Source: Leguminivora glycinivorella
Lineage: Eukaryota; Arthropoda; Insecta; Lepidoptera; Tortricidae
Assembly (NCBI RefSeq): GCF_023078275.1
Contig: NC_062978.1
Location: 3,300,585-3,364,584, forward strand
DNA length: 64,000 nt
Direction of reading: 5' to 3'
Shown in pieces: positions 42,501 through 53,710 of the stretch (its first letter is position 1; each line of letters begins with the position of its first letter). The position numbers were made by a program, and so were the translations under genes. The notes beneath the pieces were generated by a model. The model was not told the origin of the DNA and did no database searches. It saw nothing but the letters and a program-made list of their open reading frames with translations.

Positions 42501-45500
42501 TTTTTCGCCACAGCTTGCACGCTCTATTTATTGACGTAAACTTATTGTTCACCATTGATTCTCATTCGAATATATGTGTCGAAGTCTAGTCTAGTCACTT
42601 TATCACCTTGTAATAAGGATTATCGGAAGGTCTCTTTGTTAAAACTCATTCCTTACATGTCTTAACATTTGCACAGATAATTCCCATAACTTATAACTAT
42701 AACTCATAAACATTTTTCTTTACAGTCGATCCTGGCACATCCAACAGAGTTGGCAAAGCCCACTGAACGGAACGCAGCTATGATGCCTTTCTTCGGAAAC
42801 TCCGTTTCAACGTCAGAAGGTGATTTAATTAACATTTATACATTGAGATTATATAGGCAATTTGGGGATGTTTGTTCCTAAAAGTAGATATACATACATA
42901 CATACATAGAGGTATAATCACGCCTGTATCCCATAAAGGGGTAGGCAGAACACATGAACTACTAAGTTTTAGTGCCACTCTTGGCAAAAAGGGGTTGAAA
43001 GAAATCCAAATTGTGACATTGCAGTGACAGGTTGCCAGCCTCTCGCCTACGCCACAATTTAACCCATATCCCACAGTCGACTTCCACCTTCTTCTTTAAA
43101 AGTAGATATCGTTTAGTAAAATAGTTAGCCAGCCCTTAACTTGGCAGAAAGCGCGGTAAGTGATGAGCTCAGAACGACCGAACCGACCCTAAATATGTAG
43201 TATGACATTTAAGTTAAGCAAAAATACAAAGGTCAAATATTTTGGGAATTTAAGTATTTTATGAGTAGCGTACAATATTTTGACATATTGAGACTTACAA
43301 TTCTCAATTTTTTTAGGTGAACGATGGAAATCGACTCGTAAACTGATGACTCCCAGTTTCCACTTCAAGACGCTGGAGGCCCGCGTTGACGCTGTCAACT
43401 CACGCACTGACGCCCTCAATCAGGTGCTGGACCAATACGTGGATAAAGCCCCTGTGGACATATACAGATACCTGAGACCTTTCATGTTTGATATCCTGTG
43501 CAACACGCTGATGGGAGTTGATCATAATATGCTCGCTAACCCTGATCATCCTTATTTGGATGCTAGCGCTAGGTAAGTCACACAGTTTAGAAAAGTTGTC
43601 CAAAAATGCTTCAAGTTGTCTTTAACATAAACAATAATAGAATTGTAAACATTTGAAAGACCGGCAACACACCTTCAACCTTACTGTTGTTCCGAGTGTC
43701 CTTGGGCGGCTTACCATCACGCGACTTATTTGCTCGTTTGCCTACTATCTCATAAAAAAAAACATTAAAACAGCCGTTCTCAAATCTTTCTGAACGTGTA
43801 AACCCAGTCACCCAAATTTATTTTCGTTTTGTTTTTAGGGTTATCAAAATCGCTACCGAAAATTACTTTTCGTACTGGAGGAATATTAGCTTCATCTTCA
43901 AACTGACGCCAATTTATCGTGAAATGATGGAGACTATCAAAACCATTAGAGGGTACAGTGACAAGGTATGTTTAAAAGCTTTATTTTATGTTACTTGTAT
44001 TATGTATTGGGTTTTTTTGTAGTCATATAAGGTACCAGTGATCGACTCGCTATTGCCTAATAGGTAACACCTTTGTCAATTTTTATTGACGATGACTTAT
44101 GATTGAAAGTGGCATCTACTAGTACACATCTGAGGTACTTTACCTTAATACATCATATCAGCCAATCATCGCCCACTGCTGAGCAAGTACACCACTTATC
44201 CCGACCTTAAGCCAATCGCATATAATCGACTTTTTTAACCTAATAAAATATTTTGTTACTTATATTAATGATCGTTATTTTTTAACACAGCTTATCCGTG
44301 AAAGAAGAGTAAAGCTGAACGAGTTCATCGAAGAAATAAAGAGCAATAACAGAGACGCCACCATTGACGTAAACACCCTGGTTCATGAGAAAGTATCGGA
44401 GAAGGCCTGCCTTCTCGACTCTCTCCTTCTGAGTACCCTGCCGAATGGTGATCCTGCTCCGGATGAAACCATCAATGAAGAAATCACTCTGCTATGTTTC
44501 ACTGTAAGTATTTTGTAAAGCATTATGCGAATAAAGTGTTCATTGATAAATTGTTTATAACCAACAAAGGTTTAAGTAAACCTACTCGTAAGCATTTTAA
44601 CCAGGCAATCGGGTCTTATTTGATTCACATTAGTCAAAGTTGCATGATTTTTAAATCAACAGTAGATACTATCGCATGTTGATTTTATTAAGTCTGAGTT
44701 CGATCCACTGTACTAAAACTCTAGAACTCAATATAGAGCCTTGTACTTTTTTTGCTGTATTTTTTTTATTGCGTTTTTTTTTGATCAGGGACACTACACC
44801 ACAACAATGACAATGGCACACACCCTGTACTGTCTAGCGAAATATCCTGAGGTTCAGAAGCGAGTACTCGAGGAGCAGAACTCCATCTTTAACGGAGACA
44901 AGCTGAGAATGCCGACCAACCACGATCTCCTTGAAATGAAGTACCTAGAGGCTGTTATCAAGGAGAGCATCCGGGTCATCCCCACTGTTACTAAAATAGG
45001 AAGGCAGCTGCAAAATGATTTGCCATTGAAAGGTATATTATGTTCAAACAATTTTTAGAGTTCTATTTTTATGGAAATAGTTATTAGGTTCATTACTTAC
45101 CGAGATGATTAAATTAAAACTACAAGCATAGAAATGGGAAAACTTAAGCGTTGCAAGAGTTTCAAGGCCCTAAGTTAGCAGAAAATTTACCACCAAGTGA
45201 ATTATAATCTGTTTACCTTACAGACGTGCTTTCTGTTCCTCTATGCCGGATATATAGACCATGATGTGTAGTATGAAGTATCTGATCTACAGAGCAAATT
45301 TCTAATCCGATGTCATTCCTTCCAAAAAAAAAAAATTCTATCCTAAGGGTTTCTGCTCCTGAATAACTTATTATAACAATCTTCTGAAACTGATCTTACC
45401 TCCACAGATGGCAGAATCATCCCTCCCGGAACTCAAGTGGTGGTGTACTACGAAGCCCTGTACATGGACCCGAAGATGTTTCCAGAGCCCGAGAAGTACA

Positions 45501-46970
45501 ACCCTGAGAGATTCTTCAACAGCCTGCACCCATACGCCTTTGTGCCGTTCAGCGCGGGTCCTAGGAACTGCATAGGTAAACCTTCTTCTTCCATCCCAGT
45601 GGTCGTATAATGGATGTGTTTTTGTCATTTGCCATGCGTTACTTTCACACTTAGAACGTGACAAAAGGGTGAGAAATGATAGATCATCTTCCCTGCTGTC
45701 CCTGTTATTTGAGGTCGGGCCTCCACACATATGTGCGCCAAGAGATGCTTTCTTGGATTGTCGTGTCTCCTTTTTATCTAAGCTTCTGAAAATCGTACAC
45801 GAGCAGGTCCTAAAATATCGCAGGCGACAATTCATCCATATTTTGTAAGAGGCAGGATATTTCTGAAAAAAAAAAAACTCCCCGTTAGTATAGATGCGTG
45901 ACATTTTACGAAGAAGTTCAATGTAAAGAAAATATAATCCCGACTATAAATACAGTATACCTACCTATATATGGAGGTCAATGATGACATTTGATAATTA
46001 CTAACCTGCCCTCTCCACATGTTTGGGGCAATTTCCTCATAATCTATCTACGATACCTACCTATTACCTCTAAAAAAAGTACGCCCACCAAAGATATATT
46101 TAACGGCAATGCGTACAGTTTTCCTCCCTGAAAGTAATTACAGATAACGGTGGTGGCACCTGTTTTATTCGTAAGCGGCTCTCGGCCTTCCTAATTCCCG
46201 GAACTGATAATTTCTTTTGAGAACGAATTACGGCTGGTCGAAAAACATATGATACGAGTTCAGGGCTTTATTCGACGCGTACAACTGAAATAAAACTCAA
46301 ATCAACACTTTGATTTATTTCATGTTGATTCGATCAACTGTTAATGTGGTGAAACTGGTGAAAGCGCATTAACAGAAAAATATATATGAGGTGCTGACGC
46401 TGGCGCCCAGAATGGCCTGATTCTTAAGCTTTGCATGAAAGTGGTCATAATTCCATACTTTTGTGAGTGCTTGAATTACACTTAAAGTTTATATTAAAAG
46501 TGAGAAAAAAATCCATAAATAGCCATCTCGGGTGCCAGTTCCTTATAATTTATTACTACTTACATAATAATTATGATTTATAACATTAAGTTGTTTACTT
46601 TGGTTGACACTTAACTATGCGATAAAAATTTGATAGGTGATTAATGTGATTATAGCTATTCCACAAATCATTTTTACCCACACCAACATACGAGTACGTA
46701 CGTCAGCTTACGCATCGAATAAAACGGTCCGCAAACTGCTCTAAATTGTGTGACCAAACGTTCAAACCTCACAATTCAAGTTTCCTAATTGCTTCCCGAT
46801 TTCCAGGTTTCCGCTACGCCTGGGTGGCGATGAAGGCGACACTATCCAACTTCCTTCGCCGGTACGAAGTGCTCCCCGGCGCCCCCGAAGACGAACCGAA
46901 GTTCGCCCATAGAATCATAACCGAATCCATCAATGGCGTCAAACTAAGGTTGAGAAAGAGGGAACTTTAG
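39506..46970 (+). CDS. CYP4-clan cytochrome P450, nine coding exons, 512 residues
   Basis: A haem monooxygenase expected in the endoplasmic reticulum membrane, using NADPH-P450 reductase. Coding exons: 39506-39668, 40396-40505, 42726-42819, 43317-43572, 43839-43965, 44291-44503, 44789-45032, 45408-45575 and 46807-46970 (1539 nt, all GT-AG, phases consistent). Seen: an N-terminal hydrophobic anchor (MILVATLMCVAVALVFYY) followed by a basic patch, a short proline region (LPIIGNAL), helix-C motif WKSTRKLMTPSFHF typical of the CYP4 clan, K-helix E380-S-I-R383, PERFF (435-439), and haem loop PFSAGPRNCIG with Cys457. The I-helix reads G322-H-Y324-T-T where CYP4 enzymes have G-H-D-T-T, and the Glu that binds haem covalently in many CYP4s is Thr321. 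Length is normal. Likely substrates are fatty acids, odorants, hormones or plant toxins, but none can be named. Family within the clan (CYP4, 340, 341, 366, 367) is unresolved. The start is the first ATG after a splice acceptor. Confidence 0.93.
39688..39755 (+). repeat. tRNA-like SINE head fragment in P450 intron 1
   Basis: 'gtcctgaccctgtctgtaaa' and a B-box-like GGGTTGAAATCCC: a diverged head of the SINE family at 9967. Confidence 0.5.
39772..40048. mobile_element. Foldback MITE in P450 intron 1, TAAT duplication
   Basis: 277 bp. GGGCATTTTCAGAATTTGGG at the left and its complement through AAAATGCCC at the right; arms of about 75 bp also share 'gttgttaacaaaattaac' and 'cgctgtcggttttgtgac'. 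Flanked by TAAT (39768-39771, 40049-40052). No second copy in the window. In the intron's transcript it could form a long hairpin. Confidence 0.8.
40272..40362 (-). repeat. LINE 3'-tail fragment in P450 intron 1
   Basis: 'agtctttattgaacaaag', 'cacaaggcggacttaatg', 'gaggcattctcta'; lies about 30 bp before the exon 2 acceptor. Confidence 0.6.
40591..40875 (+). repeat. Dispersed repeat E in P450 intron 2, uninterrupted
   Basis: 'gtaactcagtatagacagg' to 'acttgatcctctttgg'; the most complete copy and the reference for the interrupted ones. Confidence 0.8.
40876..42725. other. Rest of P450 intron 2
   Basis: About 1.85 kb of AT-rich intron. Short frames near 42040-42273 on both strands have no recognisable motif. 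No further repeat copies noticed. Confidence 0.55.
42889..43090 (-). repeat. Dispersed repeat B in P450 intron 3
   Basis: Reverse copy with (TACA)n tail, 'cacgcctgtatcccataaag' and 'cacaatttaacccatatccc'. Confidence 0.75.
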
Positions 46971-48587
46971 ATTGTTTATCCAATTGTCATAGAGAAATAA
47001 GTTAAGATAGCACTTTACTGAAATCATGAGTTTTCGAAAAACGCTTAGTCCACGTGATACTAGAAGTTGTCAATTTATTAGTACAGGTGCCGTAGCCGAA
47101 TGGTATTTCTGCGACGCGAAACGAAATCGAAACGCCGCGAAAGATAGTCTGGCTCTTCGCGCCAATACGCAAGAGCGAATAGAGATAGATATCTACGAGC
47201 GTTTTGTTTCGTGAGCGTTTCTTGAGCGTTTGTGCCATTCGGCTATATACCCTGTTACATGAGATTAGATGTAATGAGTAATTACGAATGTCTGTAAACT
47301 GTCTTGTTGTTAAACTGACTGTCTGCAAACAGAAAATTGTTCAATAATTTACAACTAATATGTCAGAAAGGCTTAAAATAAGAGTACTGGTAAATCCAGT
47401 TGTAGTATAATTTGAAATTTATAAAGTCCATTTTAGTCGCGACATCTATTGTCAAATAGCAGTACTGATTAATACGCTACTTGACGCTAGATGGAAACTA
47501 GAGTATAATAAGCAATTTGGTAAGAAAACCGATGTATGAGTGAGCAATCTATGTTTACTTATTTTTCTATGATTGTGGCCAGAATTGGCAAGTCTGGTCA
47601 GTCGCTATTATTGCCACAGTATTTAATAGATTTTACTAGGTAGGCATTTTTTCAATTGTGGAGTGATTGATATACTAGTTATAAGTGACATATTTATGAT
47701 GTGCGTGTATGTATTTATTGACACTTTTATTGCTGAGTGTAATTATTCTCAATTGAAATCCTATAAAATACATTTCAGAACCGTTTGAATAATCATAGAA
47801 CATTGTGTTTGAGTTTTTCGATTGGTTGGTTTCGGTTATCTCTAAACTCACTTAGACTGCACTATAAATGTATTTGATAAGAACCATTTTAGTATATTAC
47901 TATTGCATTGCATTTGTTTTAAGAACTGAAAACTGAATTGGATTTTTAGAATAGGTAAAGGAGTTCTACGTAAGTAACGAAATTAGAAGAACACATGTAA
48001 TTTTACTCAGTGAATCTAAAATAAAGTGTAAAATAAACTAATACAAATGTGATCTACAATTGTAAAATAGAATCTAAGTAGAATAGTATTTATGTTAATA
48101 TTTTATGCCATTAAGTAGATAAATCATTTTGTAACTTATTTCAATTATCTTGAATAAATGAAATAAACTAAACAAATTATATTATTCAAGCTTGCATCCC
48201 TGTAACACAGTCATTAGGTATACCCGAAAATATTTGTCATAATTTGATACAATGAAAATACTAACAGGGTAACTGGAAGAAATCGCCTTTTTACAAAAAT
48301 ATCCCGTTAGTACACAGACACATTCATTGTATGTTCATATTTCCCCTTTATTTCGTTTTCAATCATTCATAAATTATCAATTGTAATAAAATTGTAAGTA
48401 CAGCTGTTATGCGAAATATCGAAGTATAGCATGTGCAGAATTCAACACCGTATTGATTTAGCTAAAAGCCTATTAAGTGCATCCATTAACAGAACGCGTC
48501 TTGTAATAATGAATAAAATATAAATGACAGCGCATCCGTGTTAGGTATATGAGGTATCATAATCTACTTAACTATAGCTACTTAGCC
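46971..48587. other. P450 3' flank
   Basis: 3' UTR presumably starts here; AATAAA-type words occur much later (for example near 48010 and 48155), so the end of the transcript cannot be fixed. 47090-47248 has inverted ends CGTAGCCGAATGG / CCATTCGGCTAT around a GC-rich core with 'cgaaacg' and 'gagcgttt' repeats: a probable MITE. Confidence 0.5.
47090..47248. mobile_element. MITE with GTAGCCGAATGG ends
   Basis: About 159 bp. Inverted ends GTAGCCGAATGG (left) and CCATTCGGCTAT (right); interior rich in CG. Target duplication unclear. Small open frames here derive from the element. Confidence 0.55.
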
Positions 48588-48831
48588 CGTGTGGTGTCGG
48601 GTTGAGAATTTCACCACCCCCTTTCTTCCCGTGGGTGTCGTAGAAGGCGACTGTGGGATATGGGTTAAATTGTGGCGTAGGCGAGAGGCTGGCATCCTGT
48701 CACTGTAATGTCACAGTTTTCGTTTTCTTTCAACCCCTTATATGCCAAGAGTGGCACTGAAACTTGAGTAGTTTCATGTGCTCTGCCTACCCCTTCATGG
48801 GATACAGGCGTGATTGTATATATGTATGTAA
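48588..48831 (+). repeat. Dispersed repeat B, copy 4
   Basis: 'cccgtgtggtgtcgggttga' through 'acaggcgtgattgtatat', near full length. Confidence 0.75.
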
Positions 48832-49224
48832 TTAGTGACTCTGTGAGCTGTAAGGGTCGTTCAAGTAGGTATTATTTAAACAAATTTATCACAATTATTT
48901 ACCCCAAAACGCAAATCGAGTTAAAAAGTCAAGAACTCCGGTCAAGAACTGCGGGACTTATAGCATGCTTGCTAGTGTGATATTAGCATCTCTATCGCTC
49001 CAAAGAGCCAGGGCTAGAGCTAACGATTGTCATATGGCTACGCCGGCTGATCACAATTTATCCGCATATTCTGGATCGTAGGAAATTCCCCGCGTCACGA
49101 TCCGACCGCTGACCAAGAGAGTTTTATAATGATTTATGATTCAACACCTTATTTTTAAATTAAAGGAAAATGGGAAGGTGGGAATTATTTCATTTCAATA
49201 CTTGTGATGATTTCGATAATGTTA

Positions 49225-49403
49225 CTAGCTTTTGCCCGCGGCTTCACTCGCGTTAGAAAGAGACAAAAAGTAGCCAAAGTCACTTTCCATCCCTTCAACT
49301 ATCTCCACTTAAAAAATCACGACAATTCATCGCTCCGTTTTGCCGTGAAAGGCGGACAAACAAACAGACACACACACTTTCCCATTTATAATATTAGTAT
49401 GGA
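49225..49403 (-). mobile_element. Helitron-like element, copy 5
   Basis: Reverse: CTAGCTTTTGCCCGCGGC to 'ataatattagtatgga'; on its own strand A precedes TC and T follows CTAG. The stretch 48832-49224 before it has nothing recognised. Confidence 0.65.
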
Positions 49404-49874
49404 TAGTCCAGAGGCTTTATTCGACCCACATTAACTGTCAAAGGCGCATTATTTTTAAATCAACAGTGGATATTGTATGTTGATCCCACCAAATCTTGAT
49501 TCGATCAACTTTACAACCAAAACGTATTAATAAATATATTACAATTTCGACATTTGATGATTCATAATCATAATCGACTTACGATATTACCGGTATCCGC
49601 GGACAATCGTCACATTCATCACGAAACCTCTAATATCATTTATTTTTGAAATAGTTAATACTTTGGCATGACGTTTCGAAAGTGATAATAGGCAGCTTGG
49701 CGAGGATTTGAATGAATATCTTATTTCTACGCGGTTTTAGTTTTAATACTAAATTAAGTCCCTGAGGTCGATATTTTGCGTTTTCTGGCCAAACACTATC
49801 CGAAATCAACACCTGTGGAGTATTTGCCAGCAAACACTCATTGACCACAAACCACATATATACAGACTAGTTCG

Positions 49875-50340
49875 TCCCGTACAACAAAATGCGACCGTCA
49901 AAACGAAACTCTATTGATTCCAGCGAAAATGATAGATGTCACTCATAAATAGTGCCATTTGGCATTGATCTAAATTTAATAAATTTTGAAACATGGCTAA
50001 TTTTTAAATTTACATGTTAAGATCTAATTTTCTTGACATATAGTAATAAAAACTGTTTCAAAAAATATTAGAAACAAATTAAATCTATGTTTACAGATAA
50101 TAGAGCAAATTTTTAGCGTCATCTATCAAAAAACAAAAAATCACTGGTATAGAAGCGGTTAAGGTTTCAAATTTACCTGAACAATTTGGTCCTAAAATTC
50201 ATTATATTCTTTTAAAGATTTATGTCTCGAAAGTGACACTTAACGACATCTAACAGTGATCTCAAGGCAACAAGAAATTTGTAGTGATGCCATCTACATT
50301 TGGCGTGCTTTTAGGCGGTCGCATTTTTTTGTATGGGATG
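49875..50340. mobile_element. Diverged foldback of the CATARATTAAATATAA family
   Basis: Left 'cccgtacaacaaaatgcgac' and right 'ggcggtcgcatttttttgta' plus 'tgggatgg' are inverted; 'gtgacacttaacgacatcta' near 50230 matches the inner arms of the copies at 9037 and 35391. Outer ends are lost. Confidence 0.5.
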
Positions 50341-50660
50341 GATATATCTACTAAATCCATAATCTCTGCATTGACGAGGAAATCGCGACACGAAAATGGG
50401 GTTGGATTGGACACACCGGAGTCCAGCAGGTTAAGACACTTTCGGAGATGGGAAAGAAATAACGCAAGCATTGCTCTCGACTGGAAACCGCAGAATGCAA
50501 GCCGTGGCCCCGGGCGCTCTATCCACTCATGGAAGCGGTCCGTCGAAAACGATCACGAGGGTCGCGGAAGATAGGAAAACGTGGCGCTGTAGTGTACACT
50601 GTACGTTACACAGACCTTCACGTAATCTCTCTTTATATTCCGTAGGTTAATGATCATATA

Positions 50661-50760
50661 GCGATAAGACCGCCTGTTGCTACCTATGTTTAATGTCTGC
50701 TATTTGTAATCTGTTATCCTTGTGGTGCAATAAAGAATATTTACTTACTTACTTACTTAC
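50661..50760 (+). repeat. CR1-type LINE 3'-end relic with (TTAC)n tail
   Basis: 'gcgataagaccgcctgttg' and 'gcaataaagaatattt' match the 3' end of the nested LINE (20562-20647), followed by four to five ACTT units. Severely 5'-truncated. It shows that this LINE group ends in short tandem repeats. Confidence 0.7.
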
Positions 50761-50766
50761 ATATAT

Positions 50767-50825
50767 CAGTAATAAAGCATACATTCAACCAACAAGTTGT
50801 TTCCATCAATGCTCCTCTTTTACAC
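50767..50825 (+). repeat. 59-bp direct repeat, first copy
   Basis: 'cagtaataaagcatacattc' to 'cttttacac'; recurs with two differences at 52191-52249, on the far side of the inverted-repeat element. Confidence 0.75.
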
Positions 50826-51172
50826 GGCGACCCTGCCAGTGCGGCCTTGTGCTGCACTGGCAGCGCGCTGCGCTTGCCAGTCAAGGTTGTGAAGTGAAAC
50901 ATAAATAGAATTAAATAAAACATTTCGGACATTAATAAATATGCGCGTAAGTGTGTGGAGAGGAAAAATAACAAACGAACAGTTTTGTCAGGACTTGGAA
51001 CGTGAAGTAACAGTGAAAGTCATACATAAATTTTACAGCAACGGACACTCAAAACGTATATTATAATAAGTGATTTTAAAAATGGACAAAATTTCATCAT
51101 TTTCATCTTGAATTAAAACTTTAATACCTACTGCCGAGAGCAAAGTTTTCGTTTCCGTAGATTAAGGATCAT

Positions 51173-52190
51173 AGGGTGAATTGCAGAAAATGTGTACCTT
51201 TTAGCTAATTTAGTGTCCCGTGAAAACAAGGAGGGTTTAAAAATATATTTTGAGAAATAAGGCACACCGGAGTTACGTTAATTTAATAAAAGCGAATCTT
51301 TTGATTCATTTAAAAATTAATCTTAAGACAATTGTTGCTTTTCTTTTTTTTTTTTTTTCGGTGATGCATGCAGTAACTTCACAGCAGTATAATCATGTCC
51401 CAATGTTGACCGTACTTCTACTCTTGTTACGACTCATATTAGTTTCTTAAAAGTTTAATTGTAAATTATTCAGTCTTTACATGTTCTTCTTTATGTTCAG
51501 TACGAAAATATTTGCTTAAATTAGGAATAATATATTATTTTGGTAATATTACATATTGTCCCAACTTATAGAACTTTCGTTACTCAGGGTTAGTTACAGA
51601 GGAATATCCCAAAGATTAGTTTAAAAATATTAGTAGAATTACTTCTCATTATTATTATTACACAGAGGGAACAACTGTCAAATTGTTGAACACAGCGGCA
51701 TCCATTTTGTTTTCAACGTAGTGGCTCATGGATGGACGCGTGGTGTTTATTGCTATAAAATCTCAGGGTGATTAACGGTGAGTTTCCAAGGTAAATAGTT
51801 TGATTATCGTACACAGTTTTATTCATAAATGATTGTTTTTACAATGTTTTCTACAAATTTACAAGATTTTAAAGCAACATGTGACATGTTTGACGATAAA
51901 TATTTTTTGAGGTTATGATTTCTCATATATCTTTCTCAGTTTCGTTATTTTTCGTTACGTAACGAAACTATTTTCACTGCGATTATGTATGTCAAAAATT
52001 TATAATAAATATTGTTGATTAGAATTATAATGTTTCATTGATAATTCTGTTTTATATAGAACCGGGCAACATTTTTATTCCCATGTGTTCCACGCTTATG
52101 TTATCAGTTTCGTTACAGCAATTATCAGTTTCGTTTTTTCTCAGTTTAGTTACTAAATCCAAAAGGTACATATTTTCTGCAATTCACCCT
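51173..52190. mobile_element. 1-kb DNA transposon with 30-bp inverted ends (AGGGTGAATTGCAGAAAA)
   Basis: Ends 51173-51202 and 52161-52190 are inverted and match at 29 of 30 positions. Subterminal repeats of TCAGTTTCGTTA lie at 51936, 52104 and 52125, with a relative at 52141 (TCAGTTTAGTTAC), and a perfect 18-bp palindrome TTTCGTTACGTAACGAAA at 51950-51967. Such arrays usually bind a transposase. No transposase frame is present, so it is non-autonomous. No target duplication could be recognised, and the superfamily is unknown. Confidence 0.72.
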
Positions 52191-52249
52191 CAGTAATAAA
52201 GCATACATTCAACCAACAAGTTGTTTCCATCAACGCTCCTCCTTTACAC
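52191..52249 (+). repeat. 59-bp direct repeat, second copy
   Basis: Starts at the very base after the inverted-repeat element. See 50767-50825. The following 52250-52726 has no recognised feature. Confidence 0.75.
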
Positions 52250-52731
52250 CGCTAGCTTGTGAAGGTGCTTTGCACCTCTGAGGTGCCTTAGGACTACAAC
52301 AAAAACAACATGCACTAAATTCATTTAGGTTTTTTTTTTCAAAAATTATATGTCTGTCAATATACGACACTTTTCATTTAATAGTAAATTGTAATTTGCA
52401 AACTGTATAGCAACACAGTTTTATATATCAAGCTACCTATATTTCTACGGCAATAAATATGCGTTCTATTATGTAACTTCTGGGTTAAAACTTTTTTAAT
52501 TCAAGCGAAGACAATAAAACTACAAAGTTGGCCGAGACTAGAAGTGCAGTTGCATTGCTGGAAATATTACCCACAAACTGAGAGTACCTCTACTTAAAAA
52601 AGTTTCTCGAAACTCGTTTCGATTAGATTTTTTTTAATGGTGTAGCATTTTTGTATGTCGTCCATTCGATTTCGTGAATTTAGTTTAGTAATATCTCTAC
52701 TACTAGCGATTTAAATTTTACTAAAAGAAAC

Positions 52732-52901
52732 TATTGTGTTTTTATAACTGAATAATAGCGCCCTCTATATAGTTATGGAAACTCTTTAGTTGATAAACTC
52801 TTTTGATACTCGCAGTGTAATAGTTGTCTATGTATTTCATTTGAATATGGAATAAAGTGCTTTTGCTATTCTGCCACCGACGACATCGTTTCTTCTTTAT
52901 A
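52732..52901 (+). repeat. 5' LTR of the copia element
   Basis: Begins TATTGTGTTTTTATAACTG and ends TCTTCTTTATA; AATAAA near 52850 is a likely polyadenylation signal. Identical to the 3' LTR over 170 bp. Confidence 0.92.
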
Positions 52902-52915
52902 GGTTATGTTCCCAG
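52902..52915 (+). promoter_or_regulatory. Primer-binding site, initiator tRNA-Met anticodon arm type
   Basis: GGTTATGTTCCCAG directly follows the LTR. From established knowledge, Drosophila copia primes from a cleaved initiator tRNA-Met, using its anticodon-arm region, against a site like GGTTATGGGCCCAG; 12 of 14 positions agree. The two mismatches are adjacent. Confidence 0.65.
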
Positions 52916-53011
52916 TAATTTAAATTTAATTTATTCTCGCAATTTATTTTGCTGATAGAGAATTGTGATGCTGATGCTGCGCTATTGTGTTTAGTGTGTT
53001 CAGTGTGTAAT

Positions 53012-53710
53012 ATGTCGTCGTCGTTGTCCAGCACAAATTATGCTGTGAGTGTGCCTAAACTTAAAGGCCGTGAAAATTACGCAGAATGGGCTTTCGCGGC
53101 GGAAAACTTTCTTGTTTTAGAAGGGACTTCAGCGTACATTACAAGCGCGAAGCCGGAAGACACCGCTGTTGACGCGAAAACCAAAGCCAAACTAATCTTA
53201 ACGATTGACCCGTCGCTTTACGTGCATATCAAAGACGTAACAACGACAAAGGAGCTTTGGGACAAACTAAAGAAATTGTTTGATGACTCAGGATTCACAA
53301 GGAGGATTAGTTTGCTGAGAAATCTTATTTCGATTCGTCTGGAAAATTGTTCCTCTATGACGTCTTATGTCACGCAAGTCATAGAAACTAGCCAAAAGTT
53401 GAATGGAACGGGTTTTAAGATTAATGACGAATGGGTCGGATCGCTACTTCTAGCTGGATTATCCGACAAATTTTCGCCAATGATAATGGCGATTGAGCAT
53501 TCAGGTATCTCTATATCTGCTGATGCGATTAAAACCAAATTGATGGATTTGGAAGAGGACAGTGGTGACGTAAGTGGAGCATTTGCGATGTTTCGGAAAA
53601 AACGGTTTGGTCACAACACTAGCGGGACCAAAGACAACAATGCTCATATGTCAACGTCAAAGTCAAACTCAAATTTTTCAAAACAAAAGATGATTTGTCA
53701 CAAATGCTAA
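53012..53710 (+). CDS. Copia Gag, ending at a stop inside the zinc knuckle
   Basis: 232 codons from the first convincing ATG (MSSSLSSTNYAVSVPKLKGR). The frame is also open upstream to 52949 without ATG. Contains the copia Gag (UBN2-like) pattern: L.GRENYAEWAF, then DKLKKLFDDSGFTRRISLLR and SYVTQVIETSQKL, LLAGLSDKF. It ends ICHKC followed by TAA, cutting a CX2CX4HX4C knuckle after its second Cys. Translation reading through the TAA stays in frame with protease. It may be a degenerative mutation or a programmed leaky stop controlling the Gag to Pol ratio. Confidence 0.88.
   Translation: MSSSLSSTNYAVSVPKLKGRENYAEWAFAAENFLVLEGTSAYITSAKPEDTAVDAKTKAKLILTIDPSLYVHIKDVTTTKELWDKLKKLFDDSGFTRRISLLRNLISIRLENCSSMTSYVTQVIETSQKLNGTGFKINDEWVGSLLLAGLSDKFSPMIMAIEHSGISISADAIKTKLMDLEEDSGDVSGAFAMFRKKRFGHNTSGTKDNNAHMSTSKSNSNFSKQKMICHKC

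Noticed and set aside
45371..45904. 177-codon minus-strand frame across P450 exon 8
   Set aside because: Antisense shadow of the exon plus intron; no recognisable domain.
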